From: Boswellia sacra
Taxonomy: Eukaryota; Streptophyta; Magnoliopsida; Sapindales; Burseraceae
DNA length: 64,000 bases
Assembly (NCBI GenBank): GCA_013180625.2
Contig: SNVD02000409.1
Coordinates: 1-64,000 of the forward strand
Direction of reading: 5' to 3'
Shown here: positions 34,931 through 45,583 of the stretch, one piece after another
Position numbering within the stretch: position 1 is the stretch's first letter
How the letters are laid out: each line of letters begins with the position of its first letter
The notes under the pieces: model-generated
Seen by the model: the letters and a program-made list of their open reading frames with translations, nothing else
Told to the model about the DNA's origin: nothing
Databases searched by the model: none
Position numbers and translations under genes: made by a program

Positions 34931-35040
34931 ATACGGCCGTTTTAATAACCGCCTTAAAAATATTACCGGCATGACCTTATGTTGCGGTTTTTAAAAACCG
35001 CCGTAAATGGCCGTATTAAATACCTTAGTTTCTTGTAGTG
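34931..35040. repeat. CACTA right terminus and subterminal palindromes
   Basis: From the end inward: CACTACAAGAAA, then ACGGCC/ACGGCGG units and a palindrome GCGGTTTTTAAAAACCGC (34984-35001). Further in are CCGCCTTAAAAATATTACCGG and ACGGCCGT. Such subterminal repeats are where CACTA accessory proteins bind. Confidence 0.75.
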
Positions 35041-35466
35041 GACTAACAATTATCTTATAATAATTACGTAAATAAGGTTACATTTTTTTTAAAATAAATA
35101 TTATTAAAATGGTAATGATATAAACTATCAAATTAAAATTACAGACCATATATATTAGATAAAAAGGAAACTTGGATTGAATAAATTATCTAAAAAAATG
35201 AAGATATTCTAATATTATGAACAATACAACCTCCAATTTCCAACATATGAAATAAAATAATATCTTGCAACAATTATATTTGTGTACTTAATTACTCAAT
35301 TACAAACCATATTACCTAAAAGAGAACTTGAATTAAATAAATTATCTCAAAACAAAAAATACTTTATATATAATTAAACATCCAATTATGAAAATAAGGA
35401 TTAAAATAACATCATACAATTAATAATTCAACTAGTTCAACATGTGACATGAGTCGTGCATCACAG

Positions 35467-37716
35467 TAGGGGTGTACAAGGTTTGGGTTGGGTTGTGTTT
35501 GGCCATACCGAAACCAACCTAACAAGGATTGGGTATTTTAATTGGCTACTGAACGACACTCTAATGAATTGGGATAACCAACATTAGCCGGGCATGGTTG
35601 GGTGAAATCAAATTTGACCTCAATTTTCATCAAACTTCTAAGCTGATTTTAATATTTATATATTTAGCGCTTCTTAATTTCCATGAACAACTAAAAGTAA
35701 AACAAATTAAATTACATTAATTGTAACAGAAGATAAAACTATGAATAATTGAAATATTGTTATTATTATTCAACATCGATAACTATGTACAACACTTTTC
35801 TTAATTATCATAATAATTACAAATCTAATGCAAAATGATATTTGATACATCAACTAACTCATTATTAATATATTCAATCTCTTGATTAAATTAAAATAAT
35901 TGTAGTAGGATAAAAAGATAAGATAAAAAATGGAAACAGAAGTAAGTGATAGATGTGGCAGAGTTGTAGAGGAGAGAATTGAGAAGGCGAGCTTTGAAGA
36001 GAAGTGATGGGACTCATGACTAGCTACCGTGCCAAGAGAGTTCGTGAGAATCGTGACTCAATGACTCGTGAGCTTTGAAGATGACTTGAGTCGTGACATG
36101 TACGATGCTACGACAGACGATAAGTGTTCATCTTTTTTCTTTGATATGTGAGTGTGAGAGACGGAGAGTGAGTGAATCTGTGAACGGTTGCCGGGAGGAG
36201 AGGGAAAGTGAGTGAAAGATTAGGATTTAGGGTTTTTAATTTTTACTTTTTCAAAGTTAGGGCAAATGGGTTATATTAAGGTGTGGATGCATAGGGAATT
36301 AGTTTCCGTTAATTAATGAGATATTCTATTTAGCCTTTACTTTTTACTTTTTTAGCCCCTACTTTTATTTTGATTTGTGTTTACGATTTTGTCCATCTCT
36401 TGGTGGCATCAAAATAAGCCTGCTGGTAAGATATTTTAAAATTTCATCGAATGCTTGCTAGTGCACTTCCTCTATATGAACTCTCTTGAGTCCTTTAGTT
36501 TCAATAGGAAGACAATGGTTAAAGTTTTCTTGCAAGATTTTGAGAAAAATTGGCAAAAGAAATTAATCTGGTCGATCAATATTCTCTGTAGTTTCTTTTT
36601 GTTTTTCAGCAGAGGAGCTTCAGTAATTGCTTATGCTTTGTTCTTGCCTATCTCAACACCTTGTTGGTGTACAAGAAATTAAAAAAAAAAACCCAGCCTT
36701 TACTCTGAATGCACACTTGATAGAATGGGTTCATTTTCAAAGCATGTTGTCACATTCATTCGATAGTTTTTCTTAAATTAGCCAAGTACTATTTATCTTC
36801 AGGCTTCCACATTCAAATTGATATTAAACTACTCATCTCTGGTCTTATCCACCTTATGCCACTCCATGAGCAAGAAGCGAATGAACATAAATCCAACCAT
36901 GAATGACTATCCTTCACCTGCTATCTCCTTATCTTCCTATTTATAAGCCATAACTTACTTTGATGTTTCCAATTTCCCATAGAATATCCGGGGCTTTCCT
37001 AGCTACTCTGGTTTTGTTTGTCCCATAGTGCAAATGGGAACCAGAACCATGGTCAGTCTTAGCGATGCCAAGCTCATCCAAGAAGCTCATAGAACAATGT
37101 GCTCTCTTTACGACCAAACCACTGAAGGATCTGACCAGTTCACTGTTAATGCTGCCATTTATAGGCCTGTTTGGTGATCACTAAGGGGAAAGATGGTTCA
37201 AAATATGCTTAGTTCAAGTAAGTTGATAGAGTTTCGTTAAGTGAGAGATAAAATAATGGATAAACTAATTGATAGATTGAAGAGCGAAGCTAAAGCAAAC
37301 AATAGAGCTGTTTGAGTGATAAAAAATGCTTGTTTTGCTGTGTTTAGTATACTTTTGCAGGTAAATAGATGCATTGAAAAACTTAGTTATGCAAGGTACT
37401 TTAGGAACTAAACGGTGTCTAACAAGATGAATATATGGGTTTAAAATTTTCAATTGAGTGTATTTAGAAGTGGGGGTTGAATAGAACAACTCTAACTACT
37501 AATAAAATGTCAGATGTATTTATTTTTAAAAATACATATATATCTTCGAGTTAGGAATTTTCCTAAAATTTGTGCTATACCCGACCTATGGCCTAATTAG
37601 ATTGAATTTTTCTACTCTTCACCTGAACAACCTGACATTACTCTTGCCATCTTAATTGAATTGACCTAAAACCAAGCAATTGGACAGGTCGGGTCGGGTT
37701 ATCAGGTACACCCCTA
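35467..37716. mobile_element. hAT-type element carrying a P450 fragment, copy 2
   Basis: Exactly 2250 bp, like copy 1. Termini are TAGGGGTGTAC and GTACACCCCTA, here both intact. Flanks CATCACAG and CATGAGAT agree at five of eight positions. Confidence 0.75.
37034..37360 (+). pseudogene. CYP77-like P450 fragment, copy 2
   Basis: The same fragment as at 23729-24055, with further changes: MVSLSDAKLIQEAHR, an extra TGA in place of the Arg codon in VW*SLRGKM, and the same two later stops. It has no coding capacity. Confidence 0.8.
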
Positions 37717-38400
37717 CATGAGATGCATGATCAAGTTAATTTAAAATAATAAACTAATAAATGTTACTATGAACATATATTGAAGATAAGATTGGTTTCA
37801 CTTCCTTCATGTCAACCAAAATAAATAAATAAGAAAGTAACTAAATATAAATTGTTGCAACATACTATCAATTCCAAGGTTGACTGATTTGAAGAAATCC
37901 TTTTTTTAGGATTTTGATGTCAATGATTGAAGTACTTATTGAAAAGAATGATTCTTAAACCAAATTCAAGCTCTTGGTCAAATTTAGGTCCTTTAAAAGG
38001 ATAAAAATCAATCGAATAGTTAGACCAAGTTCAACACCAATACTGCCGAACAAAATTTGAAATAAACATTGAGATAAGAAATATAAATGACCTTAGTACA
38101 CTTTGCTAATGGTATGTTTAATTCTTCTATAAGAAGTGTTTCTTTTATGTTTATTTAACTTGAGAGTGCTCACAAATACATATGTTGGTGTATCTTTATA
38201 TGGATAGACAAATTGCTAATAGTCCCACTACAATTTATACTTTTGTTTTTAAATTAAAAAAAAACCCCTTAAAAGTCATAACAAGAATGTATATATATAC
38301 TAAGTCATAAAAGAAAATACAAAAGAAGTTGCAAATCATATAGAATTTCAGAAGCTGTTCAAAAATCGGTTCTCAACAGAAAACAACAAAAGAACCCAAG

Positions 38401-40372
38401 TGTAAGCACTTGATAATCACTTATGGTTTTAAGCTCGATGATGATAAACCAAACAACTAAAGTCAAAACAGAGGTTGGTGTATCAAAACATCGAAATCAG
38501 AGCTCAGGACCAAAACCGGAGGAAAACTTCACTTAGGGCTACTTGCTAGTTAAACTGGCGTGTGCCACTTAATAGTAGTGTGCGCTAGTTTAACTATCAT
38601 GCGCTACTTGTGCTACAGTATATAAAAAATCCATTTTTCGAGGAAGAGAGGGTTGGTTGCCGTTCTTGAAGTTTGTGTTATACATTCTCTCGATTCCACT
38701 GATCTAGAAACACCATTTTCCCACCCATTTAGTCATTTGTGTGAGCTTTTGAGCCTATTTCCTTGGAGTTTTATGCACTTTAGCTTCGTTTTGATGATTT
38801 GGTAAACCCAAGGGCAATGAATACATTGCCACCCACCTTTTCATGATTATATGCGTATTTTCTATATGTTTTCATGCCTTTCTTTATGTTTTTGCACTTC
38901 GCCCCATGTTCTATATTATATATATGATTTTCATGCATTTTTATGTCCTTTTTGAAAATGAGTTTTAGTATTGTGGTCCATATGCTTTGTTTTGTTATTT
39001 TTTAGTCAAAATATGAACTTATGAGCACTTTTTGTCACTTTTACATTTATTATGAAGTTTGACATTTTATTATGATTTTTGTAAAGTTTAAATGCCTTTC
39101 CATGATTTATATGCTTGGAAATACATACTAGGCTCTATTCCCTTGTGGTAGCTTGTAATGTATATGTGTTTTCTTTCATTTTCTAAACTTTATATGCATG
39201 ATATCATCTGAATAGTACCGTCGGTTGTTTAGTTAATGAGTATTTAATTTAGTTTATGTGATGAAAATGAAGTTTACGGTTAACATAAGTATGTGTTTAA
39301 GTTTAAAACTATTTTTGTTTCCTTTAAAATGTTAAAAATGCATGAAAAGTGGGCTGTTTTAACATATTTTATTATGGTGACGTGTTTTTATTTTTTTTAT
39401 GTGGTTTGAGGAGCTCGACAGCTTAGAAACGCATGCTAGTGAAGTAGGAGAGAAAGTGCTTGCATGTTTAGTTAGTTTTCTTGTGATTTGTTCCTTGTTT
39501 TGATAATAAATGCTTATATCAATGCTTAAGTGTTATTATTGTGTTGTTGATGATGTTTTAAGGAGACTTGGTGGAAGCAAGAACGAGTAGGTGGTGAGTG
39601 GACTTGCGTTGATGGGAAGGCGCTCACTTCCCATTTTACCGCTCTATGTTGATTTGGCCATGTTGGAAGTGTTAAACGATAAATGGGTTCGTATTGATGG
39701 TGAGATGTTTATTGTGGAGAATGGGGGTTCGGTAGCATGAGTTGGCAAAGTTGGATGCAGGTAGGCTCACATTATTTGGTGGGAAACCCGATTAAGACGG
39801 ATGTGGAAGTAAGGTTTGTCGTTGAAGTATTAAGGTGTGGGTATGGCCATGAGGATGGTGGGAAACGGATGAATTCGCGTTGATTGGCGAAGGATCCGTT
39901 CTCCAATGGGAGATCCTCTTTGTAGTATGTGGCACATTTGGGTGATGTAAGAGTGACATTTGGAGTGCTTTGATTTCAATTTCTTAAACTTTATTTGTTC
40001 CTGCCTTTGAACTTATTTTGTTGCATTAGGGAAATAGATACGATTATTTATGTACTCACTCTCTTTCGTGTTTGATTGAATATATATATTTATTTCTTTG
40101 TTTCTTACTCGTGGTTGAATCACCTTACATGTACTAAAAGATAAAATTCATTGTGTGCATTTAAACCAAGTTAGGATCAAAATAGACAACAATTAACGAT
40201 TGAAAACCATAGCCTCGGTATACCCTAGTAAAGGCCGGATTTTTTCAGATGGATCGAAGATCCGTACCTAACTTCCCAAACACCTCTCTGAAGGGCGAAG
40301 GTGGTTCACGTTCAGAAGCAAGGGATCGAGCTACCATCACTTAAATACTTTATCTTGTAGTTAGATTACCCA
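38401..40372 (+). repeat. Long LTR, family C
   Basis: This starts TGTAAGCACT and ends near TTACCCA, followed by GGTGGCGACACC. That is like the GTGGCGACTCC primer-binding region of Tat/Ogre-type Ty3-gypsy elements (recalled resemblance). Landmarks are TATA box TATATAAAAA (38619-38628), possible splice donor GGTAAACCC at 38801, hairpin GGCAATG-aata-CATTGCC (38813-38830), and degenerate GGACTTGCGTTGATGG-like repeats (about 39596-39905). Near the end is GGATCGAAGATCC. No coding region follows. Boundaries are inferred by comparison with LTRs A and B. Confidence 0.55.
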
Positions 40373-40736
40373 GGTGGCGACACCTAAAGCGACTCTACCA
40401 ATGCGACCCCAACCTCTGTGGCTCTGGGCTTGCTAGTGGAAATGACCCCCCACCCATACCAACTCAAAAGCAAAAAAAAAAAAAAAAAAACCTTTCCTGA
40501 CTATGTAATTGTAGCTTTGCAATTTTGATGAATAAATAAAAGAGACTTCCTTAAACTTTGAAAAAATAGATACCCAAGAGAAACCCTAAACTTCACTTTA
40601 TCTCATATAGAGGAACCTCTTCTCTATAGAAGTCTACAAAAATTCTCTTGTTTCATTACAATAATAAAACCAAAATTAATTCATAAGATCACAATTGAAC
40701 ACAAGAATCTTCCTATTGCTTCTTAAGGCTAGATGC
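40373..40736. other. Fragment following LTR C, with A tract
   Basis: A short piece of the element leader (TGGCTCTGGGCTTG is shared with LTRs A and B) is followed by a 19-A run (40472-40490) and unrecognised AT-rich sequence. Confidence 0.45.
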
Positions 40737-40990
40737 CCTTCCAAAAGAAATATTGGACAACAGGGAGGAAGTTATTCCATAACTAACTAGCAATAGCACA
40801 ATGAAAGAAAAGGTGATCAACATCTTCAGACTCTTTCCTAAACAAAATGCACCAATTCAGATAAACAAATAAAAAGGGTTTTCTATTTGAATAATATCAT
40901 TGGTATTAATTTTCTTGCAAGCTATTGTCAAAGCTAGCATTGTTCACCTTTGCTTGAAATTTCAGGTTTCTAATCACTTTTGATGACTCA
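40737..40990 (-). pseudogene. LINE (L1-type) fragment, zf-RVT domain
   Basis: The minus strand shows KKINTNDIIQIENPFYLF in one frame and, after a frameshift, NWCILFRKESEDVDHLFFHC with AIAS, a stop and LWN. This is the zinc-binding region after the reverse transcriptase of plant L1 LINEs (W-C-x-L-C...H-L-x-x-x-C). One Cys of the first pair is Phe. Only this piece remains. Confidence 0.7.
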
Positions 40991-41351
40991 AAAGGAGGGG
41001 TATTAGAAGTGTCAATACGACAACTAAAAAAAGATTTTGTTAAAAAAGAAAAACAAACTAGAGCTCTAAAAAATCCGTGTTCTACAATTTTCTTTCATTT
41101 ATTTAAAGAAACACCTAGCAATTAGAGAAGATAACCATACTAATAAAATTCTCTGTCATTGTCAAATATTGTAAATTAGAAAGTTTACTAATCAATCCTT
41201 AAATTATCAATCATTAGTAAGTTCATAAGGATGACTTTAAATAGTTAGATATAAAATATTTGTACCCTCTAAGAAGTGATAGTCCACATGGCAAAACCAT
41301 TTGTTAGAGTTGAACTTAGATTTTCAACATGTCAAATGCAAGGGCCACCTT

Positions 41352-41404
41352 TCTAAGCATTGAAATTTTGCTTATGATTTGTAAAGTCCGATGACGATAA
41401 CCAA
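41352..41404 (+). repeat. Left piece of LTR A, split by Copia-2
   Basis: TCTAAGCATTG ... GATGACGATAACCAA aligns with the first ~53 bp of LTR C (TGTAAGCACT...GATGATGATAAACCAA). The alignment continues at 51371 after the Copia-2 element. The exact start is unsure. Confidence 0.55.
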
Positions 41405-42259
41405 TGTAAGATCTAGAAGTATGAAGTTATGTGCAATAAAACAGTAAACTGTAAAGTAAAATGACACAGGAGGATTTTACGTGGTTCGGTTATAAAACCT
41501 ACATCCATGGATAGCTTTAGAGCTACAATTCACTAAGTTCTTATTTATGCAATCTTTAGAATCGTTTACAGTATTGACTCACTGTCACATACTGACCTAA
41601 TCTTTGTAAAAACAAAATCCCACCAAGATTTTAAACTCTAGTGACATTGCCCACTCTATGTTATTTAACAACTTAAAAACACACTGTTAAGTAAAACATA
41701 ATCATGATATCTGATACTGAATTACATGAACACTCAACTCGCAAGTTCTCTCCAGTGTAGACTAACTCTGACAGAGCTTACTAAAAATTCATGCACCATC
41801 ACAACCTTTGACACATGAATAAGAAACTCATAAAATAAAATCAAAGAAGCATTCCAATTTGCGTTGAAGCTTTCCTCTTAATTCTTGGAATATTATGACG
41901 TATATAAGTTATGTAAAAATAACATTATCTACATAGTGGGATGCCCGATTGTAATCTCTTTTAAAATCCTGTAAAATTTTAATCAAACTCAAATTAGAAT
42001 AAAGAACAATATTTTAGGAAGTGATATAAGTAACTCCTAAATGAAATAGGACACAAATAAATATATTCCTAATTTAACTAGGATACATCAAATAATGTCC
42101 TAATCTAAAGAGATATTTATTATGAATCAAGTACTTCTTAAATTATACTTCTAGAAATAGTAAAATAAGAAACAATATAACATTCTAGTTTTATCAACAA
42201 GTTGGCCAAAATAATCATGTGCATGGCACATGCAATAGTGTCATACGTTAACACTAACA
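41405..42259 (-). repeat. 3' LTR of Copia-2
   Basis: In plus orientation TGTAAGATCTAGA ... AACACTAACA. It is directly repeated at 50493-51365 with scattered differences and small indels. Confidence 0.92.
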
Positions 42260-42275
42260 ATCTCTCCCTTTTTGG
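42260..42275 (-). other. Polypurine tract of Copia-2
   Basis: The minus strand reads AAAAAGGGAGAGAT directly before the LTR start TGTTAGTG. Confidence 0.75.
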
Positions 42276-42772
42276 CAACTTGTGATGAAAACACAAAACT
42301 ATTTCTGATCAAGGAATAGCACACAAAGATAAGTCCAAAACAACTATAAGCAATCATGATCCATCAAACAAAAAATGACATACTTAAAGAAATAACAACT
42401 GTGCAGTTATAAACCACATTACAGTAATAAGTCATAACAGAAAGAATGTCTGAAATGTAAATGTCCTGTAAAACAAAATAAATTTAAATGGACAAACCTG
42501 TCAAACAACATTCAACCAAAGCAAGATCAGAGTAATAAAAAAAAGTGAGAAAAACATCAAACAAAGTAAATATGCAAGTAACAAATAAAAAACACAAGTC
42601 ATAAAGTCATAAAGCAGTTCGAATTCAAATATAAAGACTCCCCCTAACTTACTACCCTTGAAGTAGAATCAGTTCAAACAAAAGTATCAGAATATCAGAA
42701 CAAAATCAGAAACTTCTTCTCCCCCTTGATTTCATAACAAGTTCCAAAAAAAAAAAAAAAACAGAAAGCACG
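42276..42772 (-). other. Copia-2 3' untranslated stretch
   Basis: Non-coding, A-rich on the plus strand, between the env-like region and the polypurine tract. No motif was recognised. Confidence 0.5.
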
Positions 42773-44701
42773 TTAACGAAGTCTGGCAGACTTACGAATA
42801 GGAGGCAAAGATGAACTGCCAGGTCGTTTTTTGATTCTACCAGCCTTAGGCTTGAACCTTTTGCCAGTTATGGAAGGTGTAGACTGTTCAGAAACTACAG
42901 GAGTGGCATGTGCTCTAGTTGTATCAGATGAAGTAGTGGTGACCTCTGCCACAATCTTGCGGATTTCCTTGTCAATCTATCAACATTGGTTTTAGTTGGC
43001 CGCGACTCAGCAATAGGTTGTTGTCGATCCACAAGTGATTTTGTTGCAAGCTAAGCTAGGTTTTCTTTTGCTGTTTCTGCTGTATCTGCTTCAGGAACTG
43101 GTTCCTATGTGTGGTATGAATCAATGTATGTTCTGCTTATGTGGAGATGACTGTGTTGATGGAGAGAAAGGTTGTTCTACTTTAGGAACTGGTGTAATGT
43201 CAGGTTTTTCTTCAGAAAGTGGTGAAGGTGATGTTATTTTGAGTCCCTCTTGAGCTGGTTCATCTAACAAGGATTCATCCTTCAGTTCTGGAACTATTGT
43301 TGCAATGTTCTTTTTCTTCTTGTCAGACTTTTTCTTCACCACTTTGACCTTCTTCTTGCCGTTCAAATCAGTTATTTTAGCTTTCTTCTCGAATTTCTTT
43401 TTCTTCTATTTCTTTTCTGCTATCATGTCTGTCTCGACAGTAGGGTGTTCAGCTTGTTCCTCCTCTGACAGTTGTTGTGCCATCTCTAGCATTTACTCTG
43501 CAAAACACTCTTGCACCACATCTGCAGTTTCCATGGGTTGTGGTTCTTCTGCAGCAACTGATTTTCTAGCAAGTTTATTCTCTAATACAGATTGCTTTGC
43601 TTTGATGTCCTTGAGATCTTACACAATATCAGTCAAAACAGAATTGATCAAAGCAAGCTGCTCTTCCACATTGCTCATTGGATTATTTCAAACTGTTTTT
43701 GGTTTTGGTTCAGGGATAGGCAGATCAGATTTGTCATGCAGTTGATGCAAAAATCTTTTTGTGATAGATTTGGACAAAATCTGAGTGTGCTCTTTTAGGC
43801 TAATAGGAACACCATTTTGAGCTAAAATACCTTGAATCAAACAAGGAAATACAAGCAAATGGTAATCGGATTTATATGGTGCAATTTGGACAATCATCCT
43901 ATAAATCCATAAACCTAATTTGGACAATCATCCTATAAATCCATAAACCTAAATTAATCGATTCATTTGTGCCCAAACAGAACAGAATTTTCACTCTATG
44001 TCTCATGACTTGGTTCTGATGTGAAGAAGGGAACCAATCAAACTGTGCTATCTTATGCAGAACCCTATACTTCTTTCTAAGGTATTGTTGATCAATCCCA
44101 TCTCTCGAATTCTAAACTAAATCCTCTCGACCAGTTAATTCCTTAAGAACAATTGCCATATCAAGATTTTCTTCAACAGAGTGCAAACTACCAATGGGTA
44201 TATCAAAGAAAGAGTTGATGACATTCGGTGAAAATTTCAAAAATTTCCTTTTATAATATACTTTGTGATAATGAAAGCTCTTCTAGTCATCAATTGAAGC
44301 AATGAAATTCGCATAAAATTCTTGAATCAAAGACTTTACAGAGGTAGGAAGTTGTTTACCGTTCTAGTCCAGTAAATGGACTCAAAAAGTATACTCAAAC
44401 CATACTTGTTGAAGTCAGTTACCTTCACTGGCCTTTCTATTTGAAACTTCCTCTTTGATTTATACTTCAAGAAATTTTGCTTAACAGCTGCTATGAGGAA
44501 CTTGTTGAACTTTGGCTTCACTTTGTCCTTCATTCGCTTAACAGGAATTGACTCATCTTCACTCATTGTAGGATCAATCGGGATCTTTGCTTGCTGTTGT
44601 TGAGACTGAGAGGACTAAGAACTGTCGCTACTATTGTGACCAGAGTCGTGTGAGAAAGATGATGCAGTGGTGGTCTTTATAGATTTAGATGAGGACGTCA
44701 T
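42773..44701 (-). pseudogene. Copia-2 env-like / extra downstream region
   Basis: It begins MTSSSKSIKTTTASSFSHDS at 44701 and ends ...SLPPIRKSARLR at 42773. In between are Ser-rich, then SEDESIPVKRMKDKVKPKFN, a globular block resembling the plant-transposon domain found in such regions (IQEFYANF, FLKFSPNVINSFFDIP), then a Lys/Glu-rich tail (KKKVKVVKKKSDKKKKN). Stops interrupt it at several places. Sireviruses carry a third region of unproven function here. No clear signal peptide or membrane anchor was seen in the readable parts, so 'env-like' refers to position only. Confidence 0.6.
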
Positions 44702-45583
44702 TGTTAGGCTTTGAGAGCTACAAGTGTTTTCGCTGGAACAGAGAGAAGCAAGACGAGAGAGAGAGAGAATGGATGCAAAGCTAATCGACTATGATATGAA
44801 CTAAAAGAACCCGAACTATGTTTGTGATATACTTAGGAAGAAACCAAGTTTTAATAAAATTCGGTTTCCCATAAATTTCAAAATTTAATTCCTTTTCCAA
44901 AACAACTTCATTAATATCATTAATAAGAAATAGAATTCAAAATTTGATTTTCATTAGAATAAGGAACTCTAGTAGAGTTAGGATTCCTGCCACTGAAGTT
45001 TCTCTCCCTCAATTTAATAAAGCTGATATGACATTTTGACACATGAACACATAGAAAAGTCAAATTTCAGTTAGGCACATAAAGCATCCTATGATATGAA
45101 AAACAAAACAGAAAAATAATTACATTTAACATAATAGCAATATCTAGACATCATATGAATCATTCTAAAAAAACATATTTCAGAGCTATTTATAATTTTT
45201 ATACGAAAGATGTTTATTTTTCAATCAATTGAGATGTTAAAAATATCATTTTGACATATTCATAAAGAATTCATTACATTGGATTATAAATACAGTAGCT
45301 TTCACATAATATAAAGATAACCATTTTTATTTGAGTGGGTAACCTCAACATATTTCTTAGATACTTTGAGATTACTCTCAATGATGGCTTTCACACATCA
45401 TATATTCGTAGCCGTCTCTGTATTTTTCATTTTAAATCAATATCTTAACATTCACACAATTTTATATTATAGCTCACACATATTTAATTAGAAGAAAACT
45501 TATGATATTGCAGATATAATTAATATAACAGCAAGCAATGCTTATTCCAAAAACTGAGAGATGCATAAGGTCTTTCTTAGATT

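Larger units (their letters stand above)
25746..35040 (-). mobile_element. CACTA (En/Spm) element, left end missing
   Basis: The right terminus is TTTCTTGTAGTG at 35029-35040, i.e. CACTACAAGAAA read inward, the CACTA signature. Just inside are GC-rich subterminal palindromes. On the minus strand lie the tail of a TnpD-like transposase gene (27630-27785) and a multi-exon Transposase_24-type gene (25800-27383). A host PDI gene piece (32276-32677) lies between. The left terminus is absent: the element is joined to a truncated LTR at 25745/25746. The catalytic transposase body is not recognisable, so it is defective. Confidence 0.8.
35041..39051. repeat. ~4.0-kb direct duplication, copy 2
   Basis: The partner of 21733-25745 (4011 bp against 4013 bp). 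It begins exactly at the CACTA terminus with GACTAAC, where copy 1 has GACTAAAA. The LTR it contains continues past the end of copy 1, so copy 2 is the less truncated one on the right. Confidence 0.92.

Noticed and set aside
21733..39051. The two 4-kb direct repeats as LTRs of one giant retrotransposon
   Set aside because: They do not start TG or end CA, no primer site or polypurine tract adjoins them, they contain a hAT element and an LTR start, and a CACTA terminus abuts copy 2.
43305..43745. A 146-residue hydrophobic plus-strand frame (Phe/Ser/Cys-rich)
   Set aside because: Antisense to the Lys/Glu-rich tail of the Copia-2 env-like region.
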